Source: Candidatus Peregrinibacteria bacterium
GTDB lineage: Bacteria > Patescibacteriota > Gracilibacteria > UM-FILTER-43-11
DNA length: 7,962 bases
Assembly: GCA_016220125.1 (NCBI GenBank)
Contig: JACRIF010000135.1
Span: 1 to 7,962 of the forward strand
Direction: 5' to 3'
The first letter of the stretch is position 1, and every line of letters begins with the position of its first letter. Of the stretch, positions 1 to 5,519 are shown one piece after another. The notes beneath the pieces are model-generated. The model was not told the DNA's origin. It was given only the letters and a program-made list of their open reading frames with translations, and searched no databases. Position numbers and translations under genes: made by a program.

Positions 1-575
1 AAAAATGGGTCAAGGGGGTCGAGGTCAAAGCTTCCGAGGTCGCATCCCAAACGATCAGTTTTGAACAAGGCTCCATCAAGGTGAATGTGGTCGGCGCGGA
101 CAACAAGCCGCTACAATCCAAGGACATGTGCGTGTTCCCCGCTGGCGAGACGGAGAAGGAGGTGAAGTGCGCTGGCATCTACACCGACAAGTACGAGTTC
201 AAGCTTATGCCCGGGGTCTACGATCTGCATTTGAGAAGCGCAGGGACTTCCGAGGAAAAATGGGTCAAGGGGATCGCATTGAAGGCTTCGGAAATTGCGG
301 CCCAGGTGGTCAGTTTCGACCAAGGCACGCTGGCCGTGACCGTGTCACGCGCCAATGGGGAAAAGGCCAAAGACAATTCAATCTGCGTTTATGCCCCAGG
401 AGTGACCGATAAGGAATTGGCCTGCGCCGGCATCTACACGGACAACCATAAGTTCATCCTGAAGCCTGGAACCTATGACGTGAAGGTGTTGAATTACAAG
501 ACCAAAGAGGAACAATGGTCCAAGGGGATCTCAGTCAAAGCTGCCGAAACAACCAATCACAATATCGTGTACTGA
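1..575 (+). CDS. Tandem-repeat protein, C-terminal part (5' end outside window)
   Basis: The reading frame is open from the left edge (first full codon at 3) to the TGA at 573-575, so the true start lies upstream; the GTG at 81 falls inside a repeat and is not a credible start. The visible 190 residues are two full 85-residue repeats and the first 20 residues of a third. Each repeat opens with a KWVKG/QWSKG strand, then KASE, an SF-x-QG turn, an alternating hydrophobic strand, a cysteine pair spaced CX12C ending in CAGIYTD, and a PG-x-YD strand. Such strand-rich modules resemble the carboxypeptidase-regulatory/PEGA-like beta-sandwich repeats found at the C-termini of some bacterial von Willebrand A proteins; that assignment is from memory of the pattern. 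Paired cysteines suggest disulfides and export, but any signal peptide lies outside the window. The substrate or partner is unknown. A hairpin terminator follows the stop. Confidence 0.85.
   Translation, partial: KWVKGVEVKASEVASQTISFEQGSIKVNVVGADNKPLQSKDMCVFPAGETEKEVKCAGIYTDKYEFKLMPGVYDLHLRSAGTSEEKWVKGIALKASEIAAQVVSFDQGTLAVTVSRANGEKAKDNSICVYAPGVTDKELACAGIYTDNHKFILKPGTYDVKVLNYKTKEEQWSKGISVKAAETTNHNIVY
3..572 (+). repeat. 255-bp in-frame tandem coding repeats (2 full + 1 partial)
   Basis: The units start at 3, 258 and 513, giving a constant 255-nt period and 85 residues without gaps. By hand alignment the two full units share about 40 of 85 residues. The strongest conservation is in KWVKG, KASE, the two cysteines (unit residues 43 and 56), CAGIYTD and PG-x-YD. 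The third unit is cut off by the stop after 20 residues, so the protein ends on the first strand of a new unit. This is what a C-terminal cap strand would look like. More units probably lie upstream, because the window opens exactly at a unit boundary. Confidence 0.9.
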
Positions 576-595
576 TTTCAGGGAAATCGATCGTC

Positions 596-637
596 AAAAA
601 AGGGTGTCCATCGACCAAGTTCGGGGCATCCTTTTTT
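596..637. terminator. Bidirectional rho-independent terminator
   Basis: A 14-bp hairpin pairs 596-609 with 624-637 around a 14-nt loop. The two mismatches from perfect complementarity are G-U type. The left arm begins with six A and the right arm ends with six T, so each strand gives a stem followed by a U-tract. It lies between the convergent repeat-protein gene (stop at 575) and the YgjP-like gene. The TAA of the latter (638-636) overlaps the outer edge of the stem. Confidence 0.85.
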
Positions 638-1361
638 AGAGGTTCAGCATGAAATGGTTTTCCCGAAGCCAGCGTCGGTGGGCTTTGTGGTCGGGCATCG
701 TCTGTTCGACCAAGGCCCAAAAGCGGGGACTGTGGTTCATTTGGCCCAAGTGGCACAGCTCATGGACCACCACATAGTCGATCACTTCGATGGGGGCCAT
801 GATCAGCCTCCAGTTGAAATTCAGGTTCCTGAGGCGCGAACAACTGCCCCATCGGCTTTTCTGGTCGCGGAAAGCCACCCGGTTGAAATGAAAACCGTAA
901 TGCGCGTTGAAATGCTCCAGCCGATCCCGGATCACCTCCTCCGCCTTTTTTCGGTAAAATTCCCTGATCGTTTTTTTCACGGACAGGACCCCCTGTTGCT
1001 TTCCGACCTCTTTATGCAAGGTCAGGCAAAGCCTGTTCTCCCGCACCCTCACCGAAGGGCGTTTGAGGTCCGAGGGCGATACCTCGAGCGCCAACGGTTC
1101 CCCAAAATAATAGAAGGTATCTCCGGATTGGTAGCGCGGCGCGGGCCTCAGCGCCTTTAGTTTTTCCACCCTCCCCACATGCTTCACCACCCATGATTCG
1201 TGGCGCATGAAAAACGATTGGATTTCCTTCTCGTTCGAGCGCCACGGGGCCACCAGAGTGACTTCGCCCTTTCCGTCGATTTGCAACCGCATTCGCAACG
1301 CGCGCTTGCTACGCCGAAAGACAACGGGGTTTCGATTGGGTGTGAAAAGTTCCAAGCTCAT
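636..1361 (-). CDS. YgjP-like zinc metallopeptidase (DUF45 / COG1451)
   Basis: This 241-residue protein has the full hallmark set of the YgjP-like (WSS1/SprT-related) metallopeptidase family. The pattern RDQKSRWGSCS lies at about 165-175, LNFNWRLIMAP follows, and then the zinc site HELCH at 200-204 with a third candidate ligand His210 in MNHSPRFW. H200 and H204 should bind zinc and E201 should act as the general base. The N-terminal half (1-160) is the variable, basic, strand-rich part typical of the family, and the length is normal. There is no signal peptide or membrane segment, so it should be cytoplasmic. The family's physiological substrates are poorly known. The ATG at 1361 gives a family-typical N-terminus; upstream is TTTTTTCCTTTC with no Shine-Dalgarno site. 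It is transcribed divergently from the Yip1-like gene and convergently with the repeat-protein gene. Confidence 0.93.
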   Translation of the reverse strand: MSLELFTPNRNPVVFRRSKRALRMRLQIDGKGEVTLVAPWRSNEKEIQSFFMRHESWVVKHVGRVEKLKALRPAPRYQSGDTFYYFGEPLALEVSPSDLKRPSVRVRENRLCLTLHKEVGKQQGVLSVKKTIREFYRKKAEEVIRDRLEHFNAHYGFHFNRVAFRDQKSRWGSCSRLRNLNFNWRLIMAPIEVIDYVVVHELCHLGQMNHSPRFWALVEQTMPDHKAHRRWLRENHFMLNL

Positions 1362-1383
1362 GAAAGGAAAAAATCGGGTTGTT

Positions 1384-1411
1384 TTTATGGTATATCAAAA
1401 TTCACTGTCAA
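1384..1411 (-). promoter_or_regulatory. Putative sigma70 promoter for the YgjP-like gene
   Basis: Read on the minus strand there is a perfect -35 TTGACA (1411-1406), a 16-nt spacer and a -10 CATAAA (1389-1384, four of six matches). The start of transcription would fall near 1377, leaving a leader of only about 16 nt before the ATG at 1361. The -10 is weak, so its exact register is uncertain. Confidence 0.5.
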
Positions 1412-1431
1412 GCGAATCAGACGTGGCAAAC

Positions 1432-1459
1432 TTGAAAATACGGGCAAAATCGCTAGACT
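1432..1459 (+). promoter_or_regulatory. Putative sigma70 promoter for the Yip1-like/methyltransferase unit
   Basis: TTGAAA (1432-1437, five of six matches), a 16-nt spacer and TAGACT (1454-1459, four of six) precede the ATG at 1488 by about 29 nt. The predicted leader is about 22 nt and almost pure A/T. The -35 lies 20 nt from the -35 of the divergent peptidase promoter. Confidence 0.4.
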
Positions 1460-1470
1460 GAATCCATTAA

Positions 1471-1482
1471 TTTATTAATAAA
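1471..1482. repeat. 12-nt AT-only palindrome in the leader of the Yip1-like gene
   Basis: TTTATTAATAAA is a perfect palindrome ending 5 nt before the ATG at 1488. It sits at or just after the predicted transcription start, where a repressor could bind. In an AT-rich leader it may also be chance. Confidence 0.35.
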
Positions 1483-1487
1483 ATTTT

Positions 1488-2171
1488 ATGGACCCTAAAA
1501 TCGACCCCAAGCACATCATGCCCGAAATCCAAACCGCCATGAATGTGGCCATGTTCAAGAAAGATGTCATGTCCCATGTCGCCGGCGATGCGGGCAAGAC
1601 CAAATTCGGCTACTACATCATCGTTGCCGCAGCCGTCCTCGGCATGATCGGCCAAATGCTGTTCCTCGGTTGGCTCAGGCCTTCCATTGGCTACGCCCTC
1701 ATCGGTGCCGTCATTCAAGTGGTCAGCTCCGTGCTTTCCATTTACGTGGTCAGCTTTGTTGCCCAAAAGTTTTTCAAGGGCTCCGCTTCCCACGACCAGT
1801 TCTTCCGTGTGGCCTCCTATGGAATGATTGTCATGTGGCTCAGCATCCTTCCCCAAATTTCCATTGTTTCCGGCATTTGGAGCCTCGCCCTGTTCTTTGT
1901 CATCTTGCAGACCGTCCACAAATTGACCACTGGCGCCGCTATCGGTACTTTGCTGGTTAGCCTTGTTGTGATGATGGTGGTTTCCATGGTGCTTGGCGCG
2001 ATCGGCTTGAGCGCAGGTGTCATGGGAGGGGGCTTTGGCGCCCGCAGCGGTTCCTCCTTCGGTGGCTACAAATTCAATTCTCCGAACGGAGCCGGTTCCA
2101 TCAATTTCGGCAATGGAGGCATGAAGATCAAGACCCCAGACGGCGAGGTGAATTTCTCCATCCCCAACTAA
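1488..2171 (+). CDS. Yip1-like multi-spanning membrane protein
   Basis: This 227-residue protein has a soluble, basic N-terminus (1-40) and about five hydrophobic segments, near 42-63, 68-93, 105-123, 127-145 and 152-175. The arrangement and segment character (FGYYIIVAAAVLG, then a long second helix, then HDQFFRVASYG before the third) resemble bacterial Yip1-domain proteins, which are integral membrane proteins of mostly unknown role. There is no catalytic motif. The last 50 residues form a hydrophilic Gly/Ser/Asn-rich tail ending in an apparent beta-hairpin (GMKIKTPDGEVNFSIPN), an unusual addition to a Yip1 core. The ATG at 1488 follows an AT-only leader without a Shine-Dalgarno site. The methyltransferase gene begins 3 nt after the TAA, so the two are almost certainly co-transcribed. 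The membrane topology is clear; the family name is less sure. Confidence 0.75.
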   Translation: MDPKIDPKHIMPEIQTAMNVAMFKKDVMSHVAGDAGKTKFGYYIIVAAAVLGMIGQMLFLGWLRPSIGYALIGAVIQVVSSVLSIYVVSFVAQKFFKGSASHDQFFRVASYGMIVMWLSILPQISIVSGIWSLALFFVILQTVHKLTTGAAIGTLLVSLVVMMVVSMVLGAIGLSAGVMGGGFGARSGSSFGGYKFNSPNGAGSINFGNGGMKIKTPDGEVNFSIPN

Positions 2172-2174
2172 ATA

Positions 2175-2777
2175 ATGGCCAAAGAGCTAAAATCGCCAGA
2201 GGGTTACGCCCGCTATGCGGCGTCCTACGACCAAGGCGAAAAATACTGGGATAGTTTCGAACAGCGAAATCTCAATCCCTATATCGCGGAAGCAAAAGGG
2301 AAAAAGGTCCTCGATGCGGGGGCCGGTACCGGCCGAATCGCCATTCGCCTGCAAGACGCAGGCGCTCAGGTGACCGCCTTGGACCTTTCTCCCGAGATGC
2401 TGGCCCGCCTCAAGCGCAAAAAACACGCCGTTGAGGCGGTTTTGGGCGATATCGAGGCCATGCCTTTCGACGACGATTCGTTCGATATGGTTTTTTCGAG
2501 CCTTGCGATGGTCCATCTCAAGCATGTCGACCGTTTTTTGGAGGAATGCTATCGCGTCCTGAAGGACGGCGGAAAGGCGGTGGTGGTGAACGTCCATTAC
2601 CGGAAGCCCAAGATCCTGACCGACAAGTCTGGCAAGTACACGATTGCCTGCTACAACCATTTTCCGCGCCATGTGGTCGAGGCGGCCGAAAAACTCGCCT
2701 TTTCGATTGAAAAGGAAATCATGGTCTATGAGGAAAGCACCATCTGGATCAGCCAAATCCTAGTGCTTAAAAAATAG
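2175..2777 (+). CDS. Class I SAM-dependent methyltransferase
   Basis: This 200-residue protein has the Rossmann-like methyltransferase pattern of the Methyltransf_11/25 (UbiE-like) group. Motif I VLDAGAGTG is at 45-53 and binds the SAM amino-acid part. Asp70 at the end of strand 2 (VTALDLSPEML) should bind the ribose hydroxyls, and GDIEAMPF at 91-98 contacts the adenine. FDMVFSSLAMVHL at 103-115 and LKDGGKAVVVNV at 129-140 complete motifs II and III. The C-terminal 60 residues form the variable substrate-side region, with PRHVVEAAEKLAFSIEKE as a helix-strand typical of the fold. The substrate cannot be deduced. It is probably cytosolic. It lies 3 nt after the Yip1-like gene in one transcription unit, and the ATG at 2175 lacks a Shine-Dalgarno site, so translation may be coupled to the upstream gene. 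Confidence 0.92.
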   Translation: MAKELKSPEGYARYAASYDQGEKYWDSFEQRNLNPYIAEAKGKKVLDAGAGTGRIAIRLQDAGAQVTALDLSPEMLARLKRKKHAVEAVLGDIEAMPFDDDSFDMVFSSLAMVHLKHVDRFLEECYRVLKDGGKAVVVNVHYRKPKILTDKSGKYTIACYNHFPRHVVEAAEKLAFSIEKEIMVYEESTIWISQILVLKK

Positions 2778-2795
2778 GCCCCTCAGCCGATCGAT

Positions 2796-2821
2796 GCCGA
2801 TTCGGGTTTTCGGTCTTTTTT
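2796..2821 (+). terminator. Weak putative rho-independent terminator after the methyltransferase gene
   Basis: GCCGA (2796-2800) can pair with TCGGT (2810-2814), with one G-U closing pair, around a 9-nt loop. TC and then six T (2816-2821) follow. The stem is short, so this is tentative. The position fits, between the methyltransferase stop and the strong promoter at 2837. Confidence 0.45.
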
Positions 2822-2836
2822 CGTTAGGGGTTATTA

Positions 2837-2869
2837 TTGACAAAATTAATTAAAATGATATAATATAAT
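2837..2869 (+). promoter_or_regulatory. Perfect-consensus sigma70 promoter with overlapping -10 boxes
   Basis: TTGACA (2837-2842), a 16-nt AT-rich spacer and TATAAT (2859-2864) match the consensus at all twelve positions. A second TATAAT overlaps at 2864-2869, with a 21-nt spacer that is too long to use the same -35 well. Transcription should start near 2871, giving a leader of about 23 nt to the ATG at 2894. This is the strongest promoter in the window. Confidence 0.85.
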
Positions 2870-2893
2870 CATTACCAAGCTAATCACTTTTCC

Positions 2894-3331
2894 ATGGCCT
2901 CCCGTGAAAAGCAATCCGGTGCGGACCCCCTTTTCGATGAAAGCCACCCGCTTTTTGATGAATTGATGGAGATCGCGGATGAGGAAAATATGACCGTTTC
3001 CCGACTTAGGGAGGTTTTGAACAAGTGTTTGACGCTCGGGATCGAGGACAAAACCCCCGAGGAGGTCATGCACGCCCGCGAGCAATTTTCAAAATTTATC
3101 GATATTGTCGAACACAAGCGAGTGACCAAGGAGCGGAAAATCCTTGAGGGTGAGGGGAGGCTCATTGAGTTGGGGAAGCATTTGAAGCCATCCGATTCCA
3201 AGGGCGCCCCCGGCGCAATGGCCACTGTCACGCCCCTTTTCGAAAAAAAGGAAGAAGAGGCTCCTGTGGAACCGGTGGTCGTCGCCAAATCCACTGAACG
3301 GCCCCGCGCCCATTTACGACTTATCAAGTAA
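2894..3331 (+). CDS. Hypothetical charged helical protein
   Basis: I do not recognise this 145-residue protein. Residues 11-30 contain a short internal duplication, DPLFDES followed by HPLFDEL. Residues 33-100 are strongly charged and look alpha-helical (MTVSRLREVLNKCLTLGI, then EEVMHAREQFSKFIDIVEHKRVTKERKIL). Residues 100-145 are low-complexity, Ala/Pro/Glu-rich and probably disordered, ending in a basic RPRAHLRLIK tail. There is no signal peptide, membrane helix or catalytic motif. It has a perfect-consensus promoter and coding-like third positions, and it lies 2 nt upstream of the next gene, so it is very likely a real expressed gene. The ATG at 2894 is the first in frame after the promoter; no Shine-Dalgarno site precedes it. 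An adaptor, DNA-binding or structural role is possible, but nothing in the sequence decides. Confidence 0.8.
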   Translation: MASREKQSGADPLFDESHPLFDELMEIADEENMTVSRLREVLNKCLTLGIEDKTPEEVMHAREQFSKFIDIVEHKRVTKERKILEGEGRLIELGKHLKPSDSKGAPGAMATVTPLFEKKEEEAPVEPVVVAKSTERPRAHLRLIK

Positions 3332-3333
3332 TT

Positions 3334-3576
3334 ATGGCTGTCATTAAAATCGATATCAGCGGAGAGGTGGTCGAGCAATCCGAAGACAAACCTTCGGAAC
3401 CGCTCCCCGAACAGGATCGCACGATTCGCGAGATCCCAGGCCTCCAGATTGTCGAGATCGTTCCGACACCCGACGCAAATGAGGGTTTCCCCCCTTGGAG
3501 GATCCCCGAGATTTTGGAGATCATCGAAAAAAATCGCGGGAACATTCAGAAGAAGTCCCCCGATTTGCCAGTGTAG
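3334..3576 (+). CDS. Hypothetical small acidic protein
   Basis: This 80-residue protein is unrecognised. It has an N-terminal strand (MAVIKIDISGEVVEQ), an acidic Pro/Glu-rich linker (16-30), a hydrophobic stretch IPGLQIVEIVPTP (34-46) and a C-terminal helix (RIPEILEIIEKNR, 56-68). It has no signal peptide, membrane segment or cysteine. It starts 2 nt after the TAA of the preceding gene, which argues for co-transcription and probably coupled translation, and suggests the two products act together. Its stop (TAG, 3574-3576) lies 3 nt from the stop of the convergent aminotransferase gene. The antisense frames here also lack stops for some distance, so a little doubt remains about whether this one is used. 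Confidence 0.7.
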   Translation: MAVIKIDISGEVVEQSEDKPSEPLPEQDRTIREIPGLQIVEIVPTPDANEGFPPWRIPEILEIIEKNRGNIQKKSPDLPV

Positions 3577-3579
3577 CGT

Positions 3580-4368
3580 TTATTTGCCCGTTTCCCCTTT
3601 CACCAGATGCGCGAACGCGTCCATGAGTTTTTTCGTGGCGGGCCCGGGCTTCCCCGTGCCAATTTTGTGGCCGTCGATCTCGACCACGGGAATGAGCCCC
3701 CCCGAGGTCTGGGTTATGAAAATCTCGTCCGCGCGGAGCAATGATTTGTATTTGATACCGTCAAAATGGCATTTGCCGGACAATTCGATGACCGTGTCGC
3801 GCGTGATGCCGTACAGGATATCCTTGTTCGTGGTGTTGAGTTTGCCATCGTTCACCCAGAAAATGTTGGAATAGGCGCATTCGCGGACATAGGATTTCGG
3901 ATCCACCAACAGCGCCTCGACGGCACCACACCGCTTGGCATGCTGCTTGGCCAGGTAGCAGAAAGTGTCGGAGAGGATTTTCGCGCGCGGCGTGTTCCGT
4001 TTGCCCAGATAGGTCACCAGGGTGATGCCATCCTTGTAGAATTTGGCTGGCTTGGGCGAATGCTTTTCCACGGTCACGATCAGATCCTTCCGCGTCAGGA
4101 TGACGCGGATTTTAGCCTCTTTGTGGGGATTCTTTTCGAGCGCATCCGCCACCGCCCGATACGTTTTTTTGAAGGACCACTCCGGTTTCATCCCCACCAC
4201 ATCCGCGGACACGTAAAGGCGCGCCAGGTGGTCGTTCAGGCGAAACACCTTGTGGTTGTAGGTCCGGATGGTTTCGAACACCGAATAGCCAAACAAAAAA
4301 GCGTCGCTTGTCACGGGAATGCAAGCGTGCTTCTCGTCGACGATTTTTCCATTGATGCTTACAATCAT
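3580..4368 (-). CDS. Class IV PLP-dependent aminotransferase (branched-chain / D-amino acid aminotransferase / ADC lyase family)
   Basis: Read from the ATG at 4368 this is 262 residues. The N-terminus MIVSINGKIVDEK, then AFLFGYSVFETIRTYNHKVFRLNDHLARL (about 23-51), is the classic fold-type IV opening. The probable PLP lysine is Lys130 (RAKILSDTF), nine residues before LAKQHAK, as in relatives. The other landmarks are EALLVD (about 151-156), Glu163 in YVRECAYSNIF (cofactor pyridine-nitrogen contact), LYGITRDTVIEL and TSGGLIPVVEIDG near the end. The family transaminates branched-chain or D-amino acids or forms p-aminobenzoate; the sequence does not separate these. The SNIF wording leans toward the D-amino acid aminotransferase/lyase side. 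The frame stays open 22 codons further, to 4434. That extension is outside the family pattern and covers a good promoter, so I prefer 4368. The gene diverges from mutY. Confidence 0.9.
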   Translation of the reverse strand: MIVSINGKIVDEKHACIPVTSDAFLFGYSVFETIRTYNHKVFRLNDHLARLYVSADVVGMKPEWSFKKTYRAVADALEKNPHKEAKIRVILTRKDLIVTVEKHSPKPAKFYKDGITLVTYLGKRNTPRAKILSDTFCYLAKQHAKRCGAVEALLVDPKSYVRECAYSNIFWVNDGKLNTTNKDILYGITRDTVIELSGKCHFDGIKYKSLLRADEIFITQTSGGLIPVVEIDGHKIGTGKPGPATKKLMDAFAHLVKGETGK

Positions 4369-4379
4369 AAACCGATTGA

Positions 4380-4408
4380 ATTGTAGCAGAGAAAGGCCGT
4401 ATTTCCAA
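4380..4408 (-). promoter_or_regulatory. Putative sigma70 promoter for the aminotransferase gene; near-leaderless transcript
   Basis: On the minus strand, TTGGAA (4408-4403), a 17-nt spacer and TACAAT (4385-4380, five of six matches) place the transcription start about 5 nt before the ATG at 4368. A transcript from here could not encode the longer 4434 start, which supports the shorter protein and suggests a nearly leaderless mRNA. Confidence 0.55.
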
Positions 4409-4439
4409 TATGGTGTGATAAACTTGCTTTGCACACTTC

Positions 4440-5519
4440 ATGAAATCATTTTCGGAACAGGATCGGCAGAGCATTCGGAAGCATTTGGTTCACTGGTTCA
4501 ACGAGAACCAGCGGGATCTGCCGTGGCGAAAAACCTACGACCCCTATCAAGTGTGGATCTCCGAAATCATGCTCCAGCAAACGCAGGTGAAAACCGCCTT
4601 GCCGTATTACGATCGATGGATGACGGCGTTTCCCACGATCGCCTCGGTTGCCAAGGCCAGCGAGGACGAGGTCTTGAAATTGTGGGAAGGGCTTGGCTAT
4701 TATTCGCGAGTCCGAAATTTGCAAAAGGCCGCGCAGGTGATCATGGACAAGCACCAAGGGAAAATTCCCACTCGTTTTGAGGAGCTTCTTGAGCTTCCCG
4801 GCATTGGGCGGTACTCCGCCGGGGCCGTTTCAAGCATTGCCTTCAACCAGGAAAAACCGGTCGTGGACGGCAATGTTATCCGGGTGTTGGCCCGCCTTAT
4901 CGGCACCACCGAAAATACCCGATTGCCCAAAAATGTCGAACAATTCTGGAACTGGGCGGAAGCGTTGATCCCCACAGGCCATGCTCGTGAATTCAACCAG
5001 GGCATGATGGAATTGGGGGCGTTGGTCTGCACCCCCGCCAATCCGAAATGCGGGACGTGCCCCCTTGCGAAACAATGCGTTGCCTATGCCAAGGGAATTC
5101 AGGAACAGTTGCCGAATCGCGGGGAAAGCGAGGCCAAAATTAAAATCCAAGTGTCGGTCGCGGTCATCCGCAAGGGCGACAAGGTTTTTATCCAGAAGCG
5201 CCCTAGCCACGGCTTGATGGCCGGTTTGTGGGAATTTCCGGGCGGGAAGACGAATGCGGGGGAGACCAGCTTGAAAGCGATCCATCGCGAGATCCGGGAG
5301 GAATTGGGCGTCGGACTCAAGAACGTCAAAAAAATCAGGACGATCAAACACGGCTACACCAAATTCCACGTGGACCTGCACTGCTTCACCGCCGAATTGG
5401 GAGAGGGAACGTTCAAGCCCACCGTGGCCGAGGAATACAAATGGGTTTCGATGGACTCCCTTAAAAAATATCCGTTTTCAGCGCCGGGGCGGAAGCTCAT
5501 CGACGGGTTGACGGGCTAG
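4440..5519 (+). CDS. mutY: A/G-specific adenine DNA glycosylase with complete Nudix box
   Basis: MutY removes adenine mispaired with 8-oxoguanine and so prevents G-to-T transversions. The 359-residue length is normal. The glycosylase domain (about 10-220) has catalytic Glu42 in WISEIMLQQTQV, the helix-hairpin-helix LPGIGRYSAGAV at 119-130, and catalytic Asp143 in VVDGNV. The [4Fe-4S] ligands are Cys197, Cys204, Cys207 and Cys213, in the spacing CX6CX2CX5C. The C-terminal domain (about 235-359) is the Nudix-fold oxoG-recognition domain. Here residues 269-291 give every position of the Nudix signature GX5EX7REUXEEXGU (G269, E275, R283, E284, E287, E288, G290), so it may also hydrolyse a nucleotide. 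The ATG at 4440 has no Shine-Dalgarno site; a weak -10-like GATAAA lies at 4417-4422. It is divergent from the aminotransferase gene and convergent with the dehydrogenase gene. Confidence 0.97.
   Translation: MKSFSEQDRQSIRKHLVHWFNENQRDLPWRKTYDPYQVWISEIMLQQTQVKTALPYYDRWMTAFPTIASVAKASEDEVLKLWEGLGYYSRVRNLQKAAQVIMDKHQGKIPTRFEELLELPGIGRYSAGAVSSIAFNQEKPVVDGNVIRVLARLIGTTENTRLPKNVEQFWNWAEALIPTGHAREFNQGMMELGALVCTPANPKCGTCPLAKQCVAYAKGIQEQLPNRGESEAKIKIQVSVAVIRKGDKVFIQKRPSHGLMAGLWEFPGGKTNAGETSLKAIHREIREELGVGLKNVKKIRTIKHGYTKFHVDLHCFTAELGEGTFKPTVAEEYKWVSMDSLKKYPFSAPGRKLIDGLTG

Noticed and set aside
3..572. The 255-bp periodicity as a CRISPR or other DNA repeat array
   Set aside because: The period is a multiple of three, the unit is fully coding, and the copies diverge mostly by conservative amino-acid changes, so it is a protein repeat.
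81..575. GTG at 81 as the start of the repeat protein
   Set aside because: The frame is open to the left edge, and residues encoded at 3-80 align without gaps to the start of the next repeat, so 81 is inside a unit.
573..575. UGA as a sense codon (Gly or Trp), as in some candidate phyla
   Set aside because: The repeat protein ends at this TGA directly before a strong terminator, and I saw no in-frame TGA inside any conserved gene, so the standard bacterial code fits.
654..1160. A 168-codon open frame on the plus strand across the YgjP-like gene
   Set aside because: The minus strand encodes HELCH and WGSCS motifs in the correct order. The plus product has no family features.
2894..3576. The two small genes as a toxin-antitoxin pair
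   Set aside because: The size and spacing would allow it, but neither product shows a known toxin fold, catalytic motif or DNA-binding domain, and there is no operator-like repeat at the promoter.
3766..4386. A 206-codon open frame on the plus strand opposite the aminotransferase gene
   Set aside because: It is fully antisense to a gene with clear family motifs, has no recognisable domain and no promoter of its own, and reflects codon bias in the real gene.
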